Positions 43,764-55,858 are shown, numbered from the stretch's first letter. The stretch: DNA of 64,000 bases from Kitasatospora setae KM-6054 (GCF_000269985.1 NC_016109.1:6413001-6477000); one strand, 5' to 3'. Notes: generated by a model from the letters alone, not told the origin. Program-made: numbers and translations.

Positions 43764-46670
43764 TCAGTCGAAGGGGATCCGCAGGACGGAGGCGCTGCCC
43801 TGGGACTGGGTGGCGCCGGTGCGGAGTTGGGCCGGGGCGGAGCCGAGGGCGGGCCAGATCTCGATCGTGACGGTGCCGTTGGCCAGGTTGGCGAGCGGGG
43901 CGCCGGTGGTGGACTGGAGGCCGGCGGCGGTGGCGCTGTAGCGCTCCCAGCCGGGGACCGGGTCGGTGGCGAAGTAGCGGTAGGTCTCGGTGCGGTCGAC
44001 GGTGCCGTTGCCGTCGAAGTCGTAGGAGACGCGGGCCTGTTGGGCGAGGGCGACGCTGGAGCCGGCGTCGACGTACAGGTCGAAGTCGGTGCTGCCGCCG
44101 GCCCGGGCGGTGCCGGTGAGGTGGCTGAGGGTGTAGGTCAGCGGCTGGTAGGGGGTGCCGTCGTGGTTGGCGCCGCCGCCGGACGGGATGGTGCTGCCGG
44201 TCGCGCCGGTGCCGTAGCCGGCGGTGAGGGTGCCGCCGGGCTGGAGGTAGAGGGTGTCGGTGCGGGTCTGCGGGCTGCTGGGGGACGCGGACGGGCTCGG
44301 GGAGGCGCTCGCGGACGGGCTCGGGCTCGCGGACGCGGACGCGCTCGGGGAGGGCGAGTTGGTGGCGCCGCCGGTGCCGCCGTCCGGCTTGGTGCCGCGT
44401 TCGGAGGCGGTGGAGCGGGCCGGGACGGTGAGGGTGTAGCCGTCGGAGAAGCGGACGGTGCGGGCTGTGGTGGTGTAGTTGTGCACCACGTGGGTGCGGG
44501 TGGTGCCGTTGGCGAAGACCGCGGCGGTGGGGGTGTCGGCGGTGGTGGCGGGGTCGAGGGTGCCGAGGGTCGCCAGGTTGTGGATCCAGTGGTAGGTGTG
44601 GGCCCTGGACTCGCCCTCCTCCGGGGTGTAGCCGGCGTTGCCCGCGTCCCAGTCGGCCTTGGCGGCGGCGGGGTTGGTGAGCGCCTCGGCCTCCCAGAGC
44701 AGGTCGCGCCAGTCGGTGAACGCGCCGCCGTTGCCGGCCTTGAGTTCGGTGAGGTTGGCGGCGAGGTCGTCCTTGCGGCGGGCCAGGTAGAGCGAACCCG
44801 AGGTGACCGGAAGGAAGTTGATGCCGTGGATCATGCCGGGTGCGGCGGTCCACCAGGTGGAGTAGGCGGCGCCGGAGCCCCAGACCATGCCGACGGTGGA
44901 GTGCTGGAAGCCGGCCGGGAAGACCTGGTGGTCGGCGTCGAACCAGTACTGCTGAACGGCGTTGGCCTCGGTGGTGTACAGGTAGACGCCGAGGTCGCGC
45001 AGCGCGGTGTCGCCGGTGGCGGCGCCGAACAGCAGCAGGCCGGCGCTGAAGTTCAGCGACTCGGAGGAGGACTCCTCGTTGTTGCCGGCCGCGAACCCGG
45101 CGTGGCCGGAGGCCCAGCCGTGGCCCGCGTACGGGTCGAAGTTGCGCAGCCAGGGGAAGCGGGCGTCGGCGCGGTCGGTGTTGGCGGCGTCCTTGGCGAG
45201 CAGCTTGACCATTCCGCCCCACTGGGCGTCCGCGGCCCAGGCGGTGTCGTAGCGGGCGACGGTGGCGGCGGCCTGCACGAAGTAGCCGTAGTGGAAGTGG
45301 TGGTCGTTGAGTTCGGCGTCGGTGCCGTAGGACGCCGGGTAGCCGATCAGGGTCTTCCAGGTGGAGTCGTACGCGAAGCCGGGGGAGCCGGTGCCCGCGA
45401 ACCAGGTCTGCAGCTTGCCCTTGATCAGCCCGAGCAGCTTGTCGCGGGCCGCGGTGTCGCCCAACTGGTCGGCGATCGGCACGAGTTGGGCGAGCTGGCC
45501 GAGCGCCTTGCCGACCCAGTAGGTGTCGGTGGCGCCGTTGAACGGGTCGCTCGCGTCGGCGACCTGGTGCAGGTAGCCGCCGAGTGCGGCGCGGTCGTAG
45601 GAGCCGGCGTCGGGCAGCGAGGGCAGCACGCCGGTGACGGTCTGCACGGTGGAGAAGGACGCGCCCTGGCGGACCTTCATGGTGCCGCGCGGGGAGGTGT
45701 AGGTCAGCCCGGTGAGGGCGTCCGGGGTAGCCTGCCACTGCTGCGGGTAGAGCGCGAGCAGGGTGCCGGTGCCGGTGCCCTCCTGGGCCGCGGTGGTCGC
45801 GGTGAAGGTGGTGGTGAGCTTGCCCGCGGCCTGGTCGTAGGCCCAGCCGACCTTGGTGTCGGTGACGAAGTTGTAGGCGTACGTGCGGAACTGGGCCAGG
45901 TCGGCGGTGGAGGGCAGCAGCGCGACCGAGTAGTAGTCCTTGCCGCCGAGGTCGGCCGTCAGGGTGGATCCGCTGACGTTCCAGCTGCTGCCGGTGGGCG
46001 CGAACAGGCCGTAGCTGTGGCCGCCCACGGTGATGCCGAGCACGCTGCCCTGGTTGCTGAAGACGGTGGGCGCCGAGGCGGTGCTGACCTGGGCGGCGCC
46101 GCCGGTGGCGTGCGCGAACACGTACGGCAGGCCGTGGCCGACCGTCGCGCTGAAGGTGTGCGCGCCGTCCGCCCAGTACGGGGTGACCGTCCAGTCCGAC
46201 CAGCCGTCGACCTTGGTGTCGGGGGAGTTCAGGCCGGCCACGCCCAGGGTGAGGTCCCGGGTGTGGGTGTAGTCGTACTGGCGCCCGTCGGAGGTGATGG
46301 TCGGCGTGGTCGGGTAGCCGACCTCCAGGCCCGCGGCCTGGGCCTTGAAGGTCATCGGGTGCGCGTACAGGTTCTCCGAGTACGGGTTGCCCGCGTAGCG
46401 CTGGTAGATCAGCGAGGACCACCAGTCGTTGGTGGGGGCGGCCTGTCCGGCCATCCGCGCGGTGACCTTGGGGGTGACGGGCGCGCCGTCGGAGTTGCTC
46501 GGGCCGACGGTGCCGGCCGGGCGGGCGTCGCTGTAGCCGCCGAGGCCGACCCGGACGGTGGTGGCGGCGGCGGCGCTGCCGGCGCCCAGGGCGGCGGTGA
46601 GGGTCGCGGCGGCGGCCAGCGCCAGCGTGGTCAGGGCGGCCGTGGGGCCGCGCAGGGAGCGGAGTTTCAT
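43764..46670 (-). CDS. secreted GH81 endo-beta-1,3-glucanase
   Basis: A protein of about 968 residues. A signal peptide (1 to about 36) precedes a GH81 catalytic domain (about 40–730) with the family hallmarks ELNDHHFHYGYF (catalytic Asp region) and AAGNNEESSSESLN (catalytic Glu region), plus WWSSLIYQRY near the start. A Ser/Pro/Ala linker (SPSPSASASASPSP) and a C-terminal domain of about 150 residues (WERYSATAAGL, NGTVTIEIWPALG), probably carbohydrate-binding, follow. It cuts laminarin/callose-type beta-1,3-glucan outside the cell. ATG 46670 has AAGGTGG 8 bases upstream. A perfect 14-bp operator and a consensus promoter lie just upstream. Confidence 0.95.
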   Translation of the reverse strand: MKLRSLRGPTAALTTLALAAAATLTAALGAGSAAAATTVRVGLGGYSDARPAGTVGPSNSDGAPVTPKVTARMAGQAAPTNDWWSSLIYQRYAGNPYSENLYAHPMTFKAQAAGLEVGYPTTPTITSDGRQYDYTHTRDLTLGVAGLNSPDTKVDGWSDWTVTPYWADGAHTFSATVGHGLPYVFAHATGGAAQVSTASAPTVFSNQGSVLGITVGGHSYGLFAPTGSSWNVSGSTLTADLGGKDYYSVALLPSTADLAQFRTYAYNFVTDTKVGWAYDQAAGKLTTTFTATTAAQEGTGTGTLLALYPQQWQATPDALTGLTYTSPRGTMKVRQGASFSTVQTVTGVLPSLPDAGSYDRAALGGYLHQVADASDPFNGATDTYWVGKALGQLAQLVPIADQLGDTAARDKLLGLIKGKLQTWFAGTGSPGFAYDSTWKTLIGYPASYGTDAELNDHHFHYGYFVQAAATVARYDTAWAADAQWGGMVKLLAKDAANTDRADARFPWLRNFDPYAGHGWASGHAGFAAGNNEESSSESLNFSAGLLLFGAATGDTALRDLGVYLYTTEANAVQQYWFDADHQVFPAGFQHSTVGMVWGSGAAYSTWWTAAPGMIHGINFLPVTSGSLYLARRKDDLAANLTELKAGNGGAFTDWRDLLWEAEALTNPAAAKADWDAGNAGYTPEEGESRAHTYHWIHNLATLGTLDPATTADTPTAAVFANGTTRTHVVHNYTTTARTVRFSDGYTLTVPARSTASERGTKPDGGTGGATNSPSPSASASASPSPSASASPSPSASPSSPQTRTDTLYLQPGGTLTAGYGTGATGSTIPSGGGANHDGTPYQPLTYTLSHLTGTARAGGSTDFDLYVDAGSSVALAQQARVSYDFDGNGTVDRTETYRYFATDPVPGWERYSATAAGLQSTTGAPLANLANGTVTIEIWPALGSAPAQLRTGATQSQGSASVLRIPFD

Positions 46671-46707
46671 GTGCGTGTCCACCTTGAGTGGGGGCGGGCG
46701 GGAAGTA

Positions 46708-46721
46708 TGAGAGCGCTCTCA
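46708..46721. promoter_or_regulatory. LacI-type operator 2 (GH81 gene)
   Basis: TGAGAGCGCTCTCA, a perfect palindrome 38 bp before the GH81 start. It lies 8 bp downstream of the predicted -10, so bound repressor would block transcription initiation. Confidence 0.85.
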
Positions 46722-46729
46722 GCCGCTGG

Positions 46730-46759
46730 ACCGTACGGGTGGGCCTGAAAGGGTGTCAA
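46730..46759 (-). promoter_or_regulatory. promoter of the GH81 gene
   Basis: On the minus strand: TTGACA (46759–46754), 18-bp spacer, TACGGT (46735–46730). Confidence 0.65.
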
Positions 46760-46841
46760 CCGCTGTGACACACACTGTTGCGTTCAGAAGTCGAAAGCCC
46801 AGGTCGCGGTCGTCCGGAGATTACGTTCAGGTTTCGAGGGC

Positions 46842-46871
46842 TTGACGAGGGAAGTTCCGTCCCGGCACTCT
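46842..46871 (+). promoter_or_regulatory. promoter of the sugar importer operon
   Basis: TTGACG (46842–46847), 18-bp spacer, CACTCT (46866–46871). The operator begins 13 bp further on. Confidence 0.5.
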
Positions 46872-46883
46872 CTCGGCATCGGT

Positions 46884-46897
46884 TGAGAGCGCTCTCA
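46884..46897. promoter_or_regulatory. LacI-type operator 3 (importer operon)
   Basis: TGAGAGCGCTCTCA, identical to operator 2, downstream of the importer promoter and 84 bp before the binding-protein start. Confidence 0.85.
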
Positions 46898-46980
46898 GGA
46901 AATTGGGCGCCAGCCGATCGGCACCGCCTTCTCTCCCGCCGTACTCCACCCACGCTCCCGCCCCGCCTGGAGGCCTTCGC

Positions 46981-48285
46981 ATGGCTACCCCGAGAGTCCG
47001 CCGCTCCGCCGCTGCCCTGGGCAGCACCGTCCTCGCCACCGCGCTCCTGCTCAGCGCCTGCAGCTCCGGCGGCGCCGGGTCCAAGGACGCCGCCGACGGC
47101 AAGGTGACCATCACGGTGGACCTGTTCGGCACCTTCGGGTTCAAGGAGGCCGGCCTGTACGACGAGTACACGAAGCTGCACCCGAACGTCACCATCAAGC
47201 AGACCGACACCCAGGACGAGGGCCAGTACTGGCAGGCGCTGCAGACCAAGCTCGCGGGCGGCGGCGGCCTCGCCGACATCCAGGGCCTGGAGGTCGGCCG
47301 GGTGGCCAGCGTCGTGCAGAAGCAGGCCGACAAGTTCACCGACCTGAAGACCCTCGGCATCGGCGACGTCAACGACGGCCTGGTCCCGTGGAAGGGCGCC
47401 GCGATCAAGACCGCCGACGGCAAGGTGCTCGGCGCGGGCACCGACATCGGCCCCGAGGCGATCTGCTACCGCACCGACCTGTTCAAGGCCGCCGGCCTGC
47501 CCACCGACCGCACCGAACTGGCCGCCAAGTGGTCCAGCTGGCAGGGCTACCTCGACCTCGGCAAGCAGTACGCCGCCAAGGCCGAAGCCGGCAACGCCTG
47601 GACCGACAGCGCCGCCGGCATGTTCACCGCCGAGGTCGGGCAGCAGAAGGTCCGCTACTCCGACGAGTCCGGCAAGGCCGTCCACGACAGCAGCCCCGCC
47701 GTGAAGGCCGCCTGGGCCGACGCCACCGCGCTGGTCGCCGACGGCCTCTCCGCCAAGCTCGCCCAGTGGACCCCCGAGTGGAACAAGGCCTTCACCACCG
47801 GCAAGTTCGCCACCCTCTCCTGCCCCGCCTGGATGATCGGCTACATCAAGGGCCAGGCCGGCGACGCCGGCGCGGGCAAGTGGGACATCGCCGCCGGCCC
47901 CGGCAAGACCGGCAACTGGGGCGGCTCCTACCTGACCGTCCCGCGGACCGCCAAGCACCCCAAGGAGGCCGCCGAGCTGATCAAGTGGCTGAACGCCAAG
48001 GAGCAGCAGGCCACCCTGTTCACCAAGCAGGGCTCCTTCCCGTCCTCCACCGGCGCCCAGGACGCCATCAAGGACGTCACCGACGCCTACTTCAACAACG
48101 CGCCGATCGGCCAGATCTTCAGCGAGTCGGCCAAGGCGATGCCCGCCCAGGTGCTCGGCACCGACGACGGCGTGATCGGCAAGGCGTTCACCGACGCCCT
48201 CGGCGAGGTCGAGCGCACCGGCACCGCGCCGGACACCGCCTGGAAGCACGCGCTGGACAACGTCAAGAAGGCCAACGGCAACTGA
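46981..48285 (+). CDS. sugar ABC importer, lipoprotein binding protein
   Basis: A 434-residue family 1-type extracellular sugar-binding protein. A lipoprotein signal with lipobox LLLSAC (about 22–27; Cys27 lipid-modified) precedes a two-lobe binding protein (VTITVDLFGTFGFKEAGLYD; GKVLGAGTDIGPEAICYRTD; WDIAAGPGKTGNWGGSYL). It probably binds beta-1,3-gluco-oligosaccharides or a disaccharide released by the GH81 enzyme. It heads an operon with two permeases and a GH1 gene behind operator 3. Confidence 0.94.
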   Translation: MATPRVRRSAAALGSTVLATALLLSACSSGGAGSKDAADGKVTITVDLFGTFGFKEAGLYDEYTKLHPNVTIKQTDTQDEGQYWQALQTKLAGGGGLADIQGLEVGRVASVVQKQADKFTDLKTLGIGDVNDGLVPWKGAAIKTADGKVLGAGTDIGPEAICYRTDLFKAAGLPTDRTELAAKWSSWQGYLDLGKQYAAKAEAGNAWTDSAAGMFTAEVGQQKVRYSDESGKAVHDSSPAVKAAWADATALVADGLSAKLAQWTPEWNKAFTTGKFATLSCPAWMIGYIKGQAGDAGAGKWDIAAGPGKTGNWGGSYLTVPRTAKHPKEAAELIKWLNAKEQQATLFTKQGSFPSSTGAQDAIKDVTDAYFNNAPIGQIFSESAKAMPAQVLGTDDGVIGKAFTDALGEVERTGTAPDTAWKHALDNVKKANGN

Positions 48286-48289
48286 CGTT

Positions 48290-48445
48290 CCGTCGGCTCG
48301 GGCGGCTGGTTCCGCCGGTTCCGCTGCCCGTTCGTCTGCCCGTCTGCCCGTCTGTCTGCCTGCCTGCCTGCCCGGCTGTTCCGCCGCCCGCCCCGCCGTT
48401 CCGCCGCCCGCCCCTCGGCGGCGGTCCGGGCGGCGGTGCGGGCGG
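48290..48445 (+). repeat. pyrimidine-rich microsatellite and stem between importer genes
   Basis: GTCTGCCC/GTCTG/CCTG units repeat at about 48331–48370, followed by two TTCCGCCGCCCGCCCC-type blocks and a complementary CGGCGGCGGTCCGGGCGG (about 48416–48434). The stem between the binding-protein and permease genes may lower permease expression, as is common in such operons. Confidence 0.5.
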
Positions 48446-48467
48446 CCCCCGTCGAAGGACCCCGCCC

Positions 48468-49412
48468 ATGGCCCTCAGCTCCACCGCCCGGCTGCCCGTC
48501 GGCCGGCCCGCCGCCAAGCGCCCCGGCCGACTGCGCCGCCGGCTCGCCCCGTACGGCTTCCTCGCCCCGTTCTTCGTGCTGTTCGCCGCGTTCGGGCTGT
48601 TCCCGCTGCTGTACACCGCCTGGGTGTCGCTGCACCGGGTCGAACTGCAGACCTCCGAGCGGATGGACTGGCTCGGCTTCCAGAACTACACCCGGCTGCT
48701 GGCCGACCCGTTCTTCTGGAACGCGCTGCGCAACACCTTCACCATCGGCGTGCTCTCCACCGTCCCGCAGCTGCTGATGGCCCTGGGCCTGGCCCACCTG
48801 CTCAACTACCGGCTCCGCGGCCGCACCTTCTTCCGGGTCGCGATGCTGATGCCGTACGCCACCTCGGTCGCCGCCGCGACCCTGGTGTTCGCCCAACTCT
48901 TCGGCCGCGACTACGGGTTGATCAACTGGGTGTTGAGCAGCATCGGCCTGAACCCGGTCGACTGGCAGGCCGACACCTGGGCCTCGCAGTTCGGCGTCTC
49001 GGCCGTCGTCACCTGGCGCTGGACCGGCTACAACGCGCTGATCTACCTGGCCGGCATGCAGGCCATCCCCGGCGAGCTGTACGAGTCCGCGGCCGTCGAC
49101 GGCGCCTCGCGCTGGCAGCAGTTCCGGCACGTCACCGTCCCCGGGCTGCGCCCCACCATCGTCTTCACCGTGGTCGTCTCCACCATCGGCGCCACCCAGC
49201 TGTTCGGCGAACCCCTGCTCTACGAGGGCAACTCCGGCGGCGGCATCTCGCACCAGTACCAGACCCTCGGCCTCTACCTGTACGAGCAGGGCTGGACGTT
49301 CTTCCACCTCGGCCGGGCCGCCGCCGTGGCCTGGGTGATGTTCCTGCTGATCGTGCTGCTCGCCCTGCTCAACGCGGCGATCGCCGCCCGCCGCAACCGT
49401 ACGGACCGGTGA
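48468..49412 (+). CDS. sugar ABC importer permease 1 (MalF type)
   Basis: A protein of about 314 residues. A basic start is followed by six predicted membrane segments (APYGFLAPFFVLFAAFGLFP first) and the permease EAA loop (ELYESAAVDGASRWQQFRHV, about 205–224) that docks the ATPase. ATG 48468 has GAAGGA upstream. It pairs with the next gene, whose start is 7 bp beyond this stop. No ATPase gene is nearby; streptomycete sugar importers of this kind usually share the multi-purpose ATPase MsiK. Confidence 0.94.
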   Translation: MALSSTARLPVGRPAAKRPGRLRRRLAPYGFLAPFFVLFAAFGLFPLLYTAWVSLHRVELQTSERMDWLGFQNYTRLLADPFFWNALRNTFTIGVLSTVPQLLMALGLAHLLNYRLRGRTFFRVAMLMPYATSVAAATLVFAQLFGRDYGLINWVLSSIGLNPVDWQADTWASQFGVSAVVTWRWTGYNALIYLAGMQAIPGELYESAAVDGASRWQQFRHVTVPGLRPTIVFTVVVSTIGATQLFGEPLLYEGNSGGGISHQYQTLGLYLYEQGWTFFHLGRAAAVAWVMFLLIVLLALLNAAIAARRNRTDR

Positions 49413-49418
49413 CCCGAG

Positions 49419-50324
49419 ATGACCCAGCTGACCCAGGCACCCCAGACCTCCCAGGCGCCCGACAAGTCCGTTGCCGCGCCGCGCCGTTCCGCGCGCAGGG
49501 CGCGCTCACCGCTGCACGGCGGGCCGCTCGCCTACGCCGTGCTGATCGGCGCCACCCTGCTCGCCGTCTTCCCGTTCTACTGGACGCTGGTCGCCGCCAG
49601 CCGCTCCAACTCCGAACTCAGCGGCGCCACGCCCGCGTTGACCCCCGGGCCGAACCTGTTCCACAACATCGGCGAGGCGCTCCAGCAGGCCGAGATCGGC
49701 AAGGCGCTGCTCAACTCGCTGATCGTGGCGAGCGTGGTCACCGCGGGCGTGGTGCTCTCCTCCACGCTCGCCGGATTCGCCTTCGCCAAGCTGCGCTTCC
49801 GCGGCCGCGGCGCGCTGCTCGCGCTCACCGTCGGCACCATGATGATCCCGCCGCAGCTCGGCGTGATCCCGCTGTTCATGGTCATCGTCAAGCTCGATCT
49901 GCAGAACAAGCTGCCCTCGGTGATCCTGCCCTCGCTGGTCTCCGCGTTCGGCGTCTTCTTCATGCGCCAGTACCTGGTGCAGGCGCTGCCGGACGAACTC
50001 GTCGAGGCCGGCCGGATGGACGGCGCCTCGCTGCTGCGGATCTTCCGCTCCATCGTGCTGCCGGTCGCCCGCCCCGGCATGGCCGTGCTCGGCATGCTCA
50101 CCTTCATGGCCACCTGGAACGACTTCTTCTGGCCGATCGTCGCGCTCAGCTCCCAGAACCCCACCGTGCAGGTCGCGTTGAAGTCGCTCGGCCAGGGCTA
50201 CGTCCCCGACCAGTCGGTGGTGATGGCCGGCACGCTGATCGGCACGCTGCCCGTCCTGGTGGTGTTCGGACTGCTCGGCCGGCAGATCGTCGGCGGCATC
50301 ATGCAGGGCGCCGTCAAGGGCTGA
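49419..50324 (+). CDS. sugar ABC importer permease 2 (MalG type)
   Basis: A 301-residue membrane permease with six predicted segments. The EAA loop is ELVEAGRMDGASLLRIFRSI (about 190–210) and the end GLLGRQIVGGIMQGAVKG is typical of MalG-like subunits. It is translated close to permease 1 and lies upstream of the GH1 beta-glucosidase gene on the same strand. Confidence 0.95.
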   Translation: MTQLTQAPQTSQAPDKSVAAPRRSARRARSPLHGGPLAYAVLIGATLLAVFPFYWTLVAASRSNSELSGATPALTPGPNLFHNIGEALQQAEIGKALLNSLIVASVVTAGVVLSSTLAGFAFAKLRFRGRGALLALTVGTMMIPPQLGVIPLFMVIVKLDLQNKLPSVILPSLVSAFGVFFMRQYLVQALPDELVEAGRMDGASLLRIFRSIVLPVARPGMAVLGMLTFMATWNDFFWPIVALSSQNPTVQVALKSLGQGYVPDQSVVMAGTLIGTLPVLVVFGLLGRQIVGGIMQGAVKG

Positions 50325-50424
50325 CGCCCGCCCGCCGGTGCCGACTGCTGTCTCCTGCTGCCACCGGCCGCCGGCTGCCGTCGTCGCGCCGACACACCCT
50401 CAACTCCTCCGGATGGAACGTGAC

Positions 50425-51924
<1,500 letters not shown>

Positions 51925-51931
51925 CGGCCAA

Positions 51932-51967
51932 CCGGCGGGCGCCCGGCTCCCTCGCGGCGCCCGCCGG
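51932..51967 (+). terminator. terminator of the importer/GH1 operon
   Basis: CCGGCGGGCGCC / GGCGCCCGCCGG, a perfect 12-bp stem with a 12-nt loop, 7 bases after the stop. Confidence 0.8.
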
Positions 51968-51973
51968 CCGGTG

Positions 51974-52047
51974 GTGGTCGTCGGGCGTGGTCGTCGGGCG
52001 TGGTTGTCGGGGGATGGTTTTCGGGGCGTGGTTTTCGGGGGTGGTTG
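51974..52047 (+). repeat. tandem 13–14-bp repeat upstream of the leader promoter
   Basis: Five and a half copies of GTGGTCGTCGGGC-type units (51974, 51987, 52000, 52014, 52028, 52041) drifting from GTCGTC to TTTTC. Confidence 0.75.
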
Positions 52048-52065
52048 AAGGAATCGCAAAATGTG

Positions 52066-52095
52066 GTGACGGCGGACGGAGGGTGCTCCTAGACT
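52066..52095 (+). promoter_or_regulatory. promoter of the leader ORF / EF-G-like gene
   Basis: GTGACG (52066–52071), 18-bp spacer, TAGACT (52090–52095), a good vegetative -10. The transcript would carry about 390 untranslated or leader bases before the GTPase start. Confidence 0.55.
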
Positions 52096-52172
52096 CGGCT
52101 CGCTGGACAACGCCCGGGCCCGGAGAGGCCGTTGGGCGCACCGTGACGTGAGTGGAGAGGGAGGGACCGGTC

Positions 52173-52268
52173 GTGCGAGGCACCGCTGTCGTCGTTCCCC
52201 CGTCGCGGTTCGAGGTGATCCTGGTGTCCCGGGCGGGCCGGTGCCCGCTGCGCGGCCGGTGCCGGTAG
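52173..52268 (+). CDS. putative leader peptide (31 codons)
   Basis: GTG start with a strong purine-rich ribosome site (GAGAGGGAGGGA) 6–7 bases upstream, encoding a basic 31-residue peptide with the core PSRFEVILVSRAGRCPLRG and cysteines at about 24 and 30. The core resembles the short actinobacterial leader peptides of SRRHVDL…C type that precede regulated genes. It lies between a predicted promoter and an EF-G-like gene, so ribosome stalling on it could control the downstream gene. The call rests on ribosome site, position and pattern. Confidence 0.55.
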   Translation: MRGTAVVVPPSRFEVILVSRAGRCPLRGRCR

Positions 52269-52324
52269 GAACCACGAAGTACCCGTCCTCCCCTGCGCGT
52301 TGACCCCCGTTCGATGCGACGGGC

Positions 52325-52412
52325 GCCGTCCGGGTGGCCTCCGAGCGCCGCCCGGCTGCCGCCCGGCTGCCGTCCGAGCGCCGTCCGGCTGCCGTCCGGG
52401 TGCCGTGCGGAC
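52325..52412 (+). repeat. eight tandem 11-bp repeats
   Basis: Eight adjacent units of GCCGTCCGGCT type without gaps: starts at 52325, 52336, 52347, 52358, 52369, 52380, 52391 and 52402. The period is close to one DNA turn. It lies between the leader ORF and the EF-G-like gene, inside the predicted mRNA leader. Confidence 0.85.
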
Positions 52413-52493
52413 GCGCGGGGCCGATGGACGTCCCTCGTGGTGCCGTGAATCGCGCTGCCGATTCCAGGAGCGAACTCCGAAGGGCCACAGGCC

Positions 52494-54584
<2,091 letters not shown>

Positions 54585-54590
54585 CGGCCA

Positions 54591-54625
54591 CGGCCCCGTC
54601 CCGCCCCTCCGGCGGGGCGGGGCCG
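54591..54625 (+). terminator. terminator of the EF-G-like gene
   Basis: CGGCCCCGTCCCGCC / GGCGGGGCGGGGCCG, a 15-bp stem with one G·U pair and loop CCTCC, 6 bases after the stop. Confidence 0.75.
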
Positions 54626-54642
54626 TCGGCGCGGGCGCCGAC

Positions 54643-54674
54643 GCGTTCGCGCGTTCGCGCGTTCGTGCGTTCGT
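54643..54674 (+). repeat. tandem 8-bp repeat between convergent genes
   Basis: GCGTTCGC GCGTTCGC GCGTTCGT GCGTTCGT, four exact-length units, ending 19 bp before the stop codon of the convergent regulator gene. Confidence 0.8.
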
Positions 54675-54693
54675 GCGGTCTTCCGGTCGCCGG

Positions 54694-55737
54694 CTAGTGC
54701 AGCCAGCCGCGTTCGGCGGCGCGGGCCCCGGCCTGGAAGCGGCTGCGGGCGCCCAGCACCTCCAGCGCCTCGGCGGTCAGTCGGCGGACGGTGCGCTCCG
54801 AGACGCCGAGCTTGCGGGCCGCGACCACGTCGGTGTCGCCGCGTTGCAGGATCCGCAGCAGCGCGTAGTGCTGCGCCGTCATGCCGTTGCGGTCGCGCCC
54901 CCGGGGGTGGCACAGCGGCGCGGCGCCCTGCCACAGCCCGTCGAACAGCGCGCACAGCGCGGCGACCGGCCCGCGCCCGTGCAGCACGGTGGCGGTGTCG
55001 GCGCGCTCGGGGTCGAGCGGCAGGACGGCGTCCTCCCGGTCCAGTACGACCATCCGCAGCGGCAGCGAGCCCACCGTGCGGACCTGCCCGCCGAGCCCGA
55101 CCACCCGGCGGGCGTACTCCACCATCTGCGGGCGGTTGCGCACCGCGTCGACGAACAGCACCCGCAACTCGACGCCGCGCAGCAGCAGTTCCTCGACCGG
55201 CAGGCCGAGGGGGTCGGTCGGTGCGCCGTTGCCCGGGGCGCGGTTGCTCGGGCCGGCGCTGCTCGGGCCGTCGCTGCCCGGGTCGCCGTACGGACTGCTG
55301 TTCGGGACGAGGGCCAGCACCTGGGAGGTGGCCGCCGCGCCGAGTTCGGCCAGCCGGTCGCGGATCGCGTCCGCGTCGAGCAGGCTCTCGCCGCGGGTGT
55401 GCCGGCGGTCCGCCTCGGCCTCGGCGCGCAGTTGCCCGTACACGGCGCGGGCCTGCTCGAACTGCTGCCGGTGTGCCAGGAGTTCGGCCTCGCGGCGGGC
55501 CAGCAGCGCGGCCAGTCCGAGTTCCGGCACCACCGGGCGGAGCAGGGCGGGGTCGTCCCAGGACGGGCGGAGCAGTCCGAGTTCGGTCAACTCGGCTCGG
55601 CTGGCGGCCAGTTGCTCGCAGTTCAGGCCGACAATGGCGGCCAGTTCGGCGTCCGCCGTGTCGGGCGCGCGCAGCAGTTCGCGGTACAGCCGGTCGGCTC
55701 GGTCGCTCAGGCCGAACGCCTGGAGGGCGACGGGCAT
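54694..55737 (-). CDS. TrmB/LuxR-like transcriptional regulator
   Basis: A 347-residue paralogue of the regulator at 22435. An N-terminal winged helix (about 1–70) is followed by helical and PLD-like middle parts (RGVELRVLFVDAVRNRPQMV, LGGQVRTVGSLPLRMVVLD). The C-terminal LuxR-type HTH is LRILQRGDTDVVAARKLGVS then ERTVRRLTAEALEVLG, and it ends FQAGARAAERGWLH. It is divergent from a broken MFS transporter gene and separated from it by a DasR-box-like palindrome. It probably regulates that transporter. Confidence 0.85.
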   Translation of the reverse strand: MPVALQAFGLSDRADRLYRELLRAPDTADAELAAIVGLNCEQLAASRAELTELGLLRPSWDDPALLRPVVPELGLAALLARREAELLAHRQQFEQARAVYGQLRAEAEADRRHTRGESLLDADAIRDRLAELGAAATSQVLALVPNSSPYGDPGSDGPSSAGPSNRAPGNGAPTDPLGLPVEELLLRGVELRVLFVDAVRNRPQMVEYARRVVGLGGQVRTVGSLPLRMVVLDREDAVLPLDPERADTATVLHGRGPVAALCALFDGLWQGAAPLCHPRGRDRNGMTAQHYALLRILQRGDTDVVAARKLGVSERTVRRLTAEALEVLGARSRFQAGARAAERGWLH

Positions 55738-55842
55738 CTCAGCCGAGGCCCGGGGCGTGGCGAGGGCGCCCGTGGCGGGCGTCGGGGCCGGCCACCGTGC
55801 GCATTGACGCCGTTCCTCCGTCCGCCTGTTCGATGACTTGGG

Positions 55843-55858
55843 GTAGGTCTAGACCATT
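55843..55858. promoter_or_regulatory. DasR-box-like palindrome
   Basis: GTAGGTCTAGACCATT contains the perfect core GGTCTAGACC of the DasR-responsive element (consensus ACTGGTCTAGACCAGT; 12 of 16 match). It lies in the divergent gap between the regulator and the MFS gene, 121 bp before the latter. Confidence 0.5.

Noticed and set aside
44270..44360. Short tandem repeats mistaken for a CRISPR array
   Set aside because: They encode the Ser/Pro/Ala linker of the GH81 enzyme and have no unique spacers.
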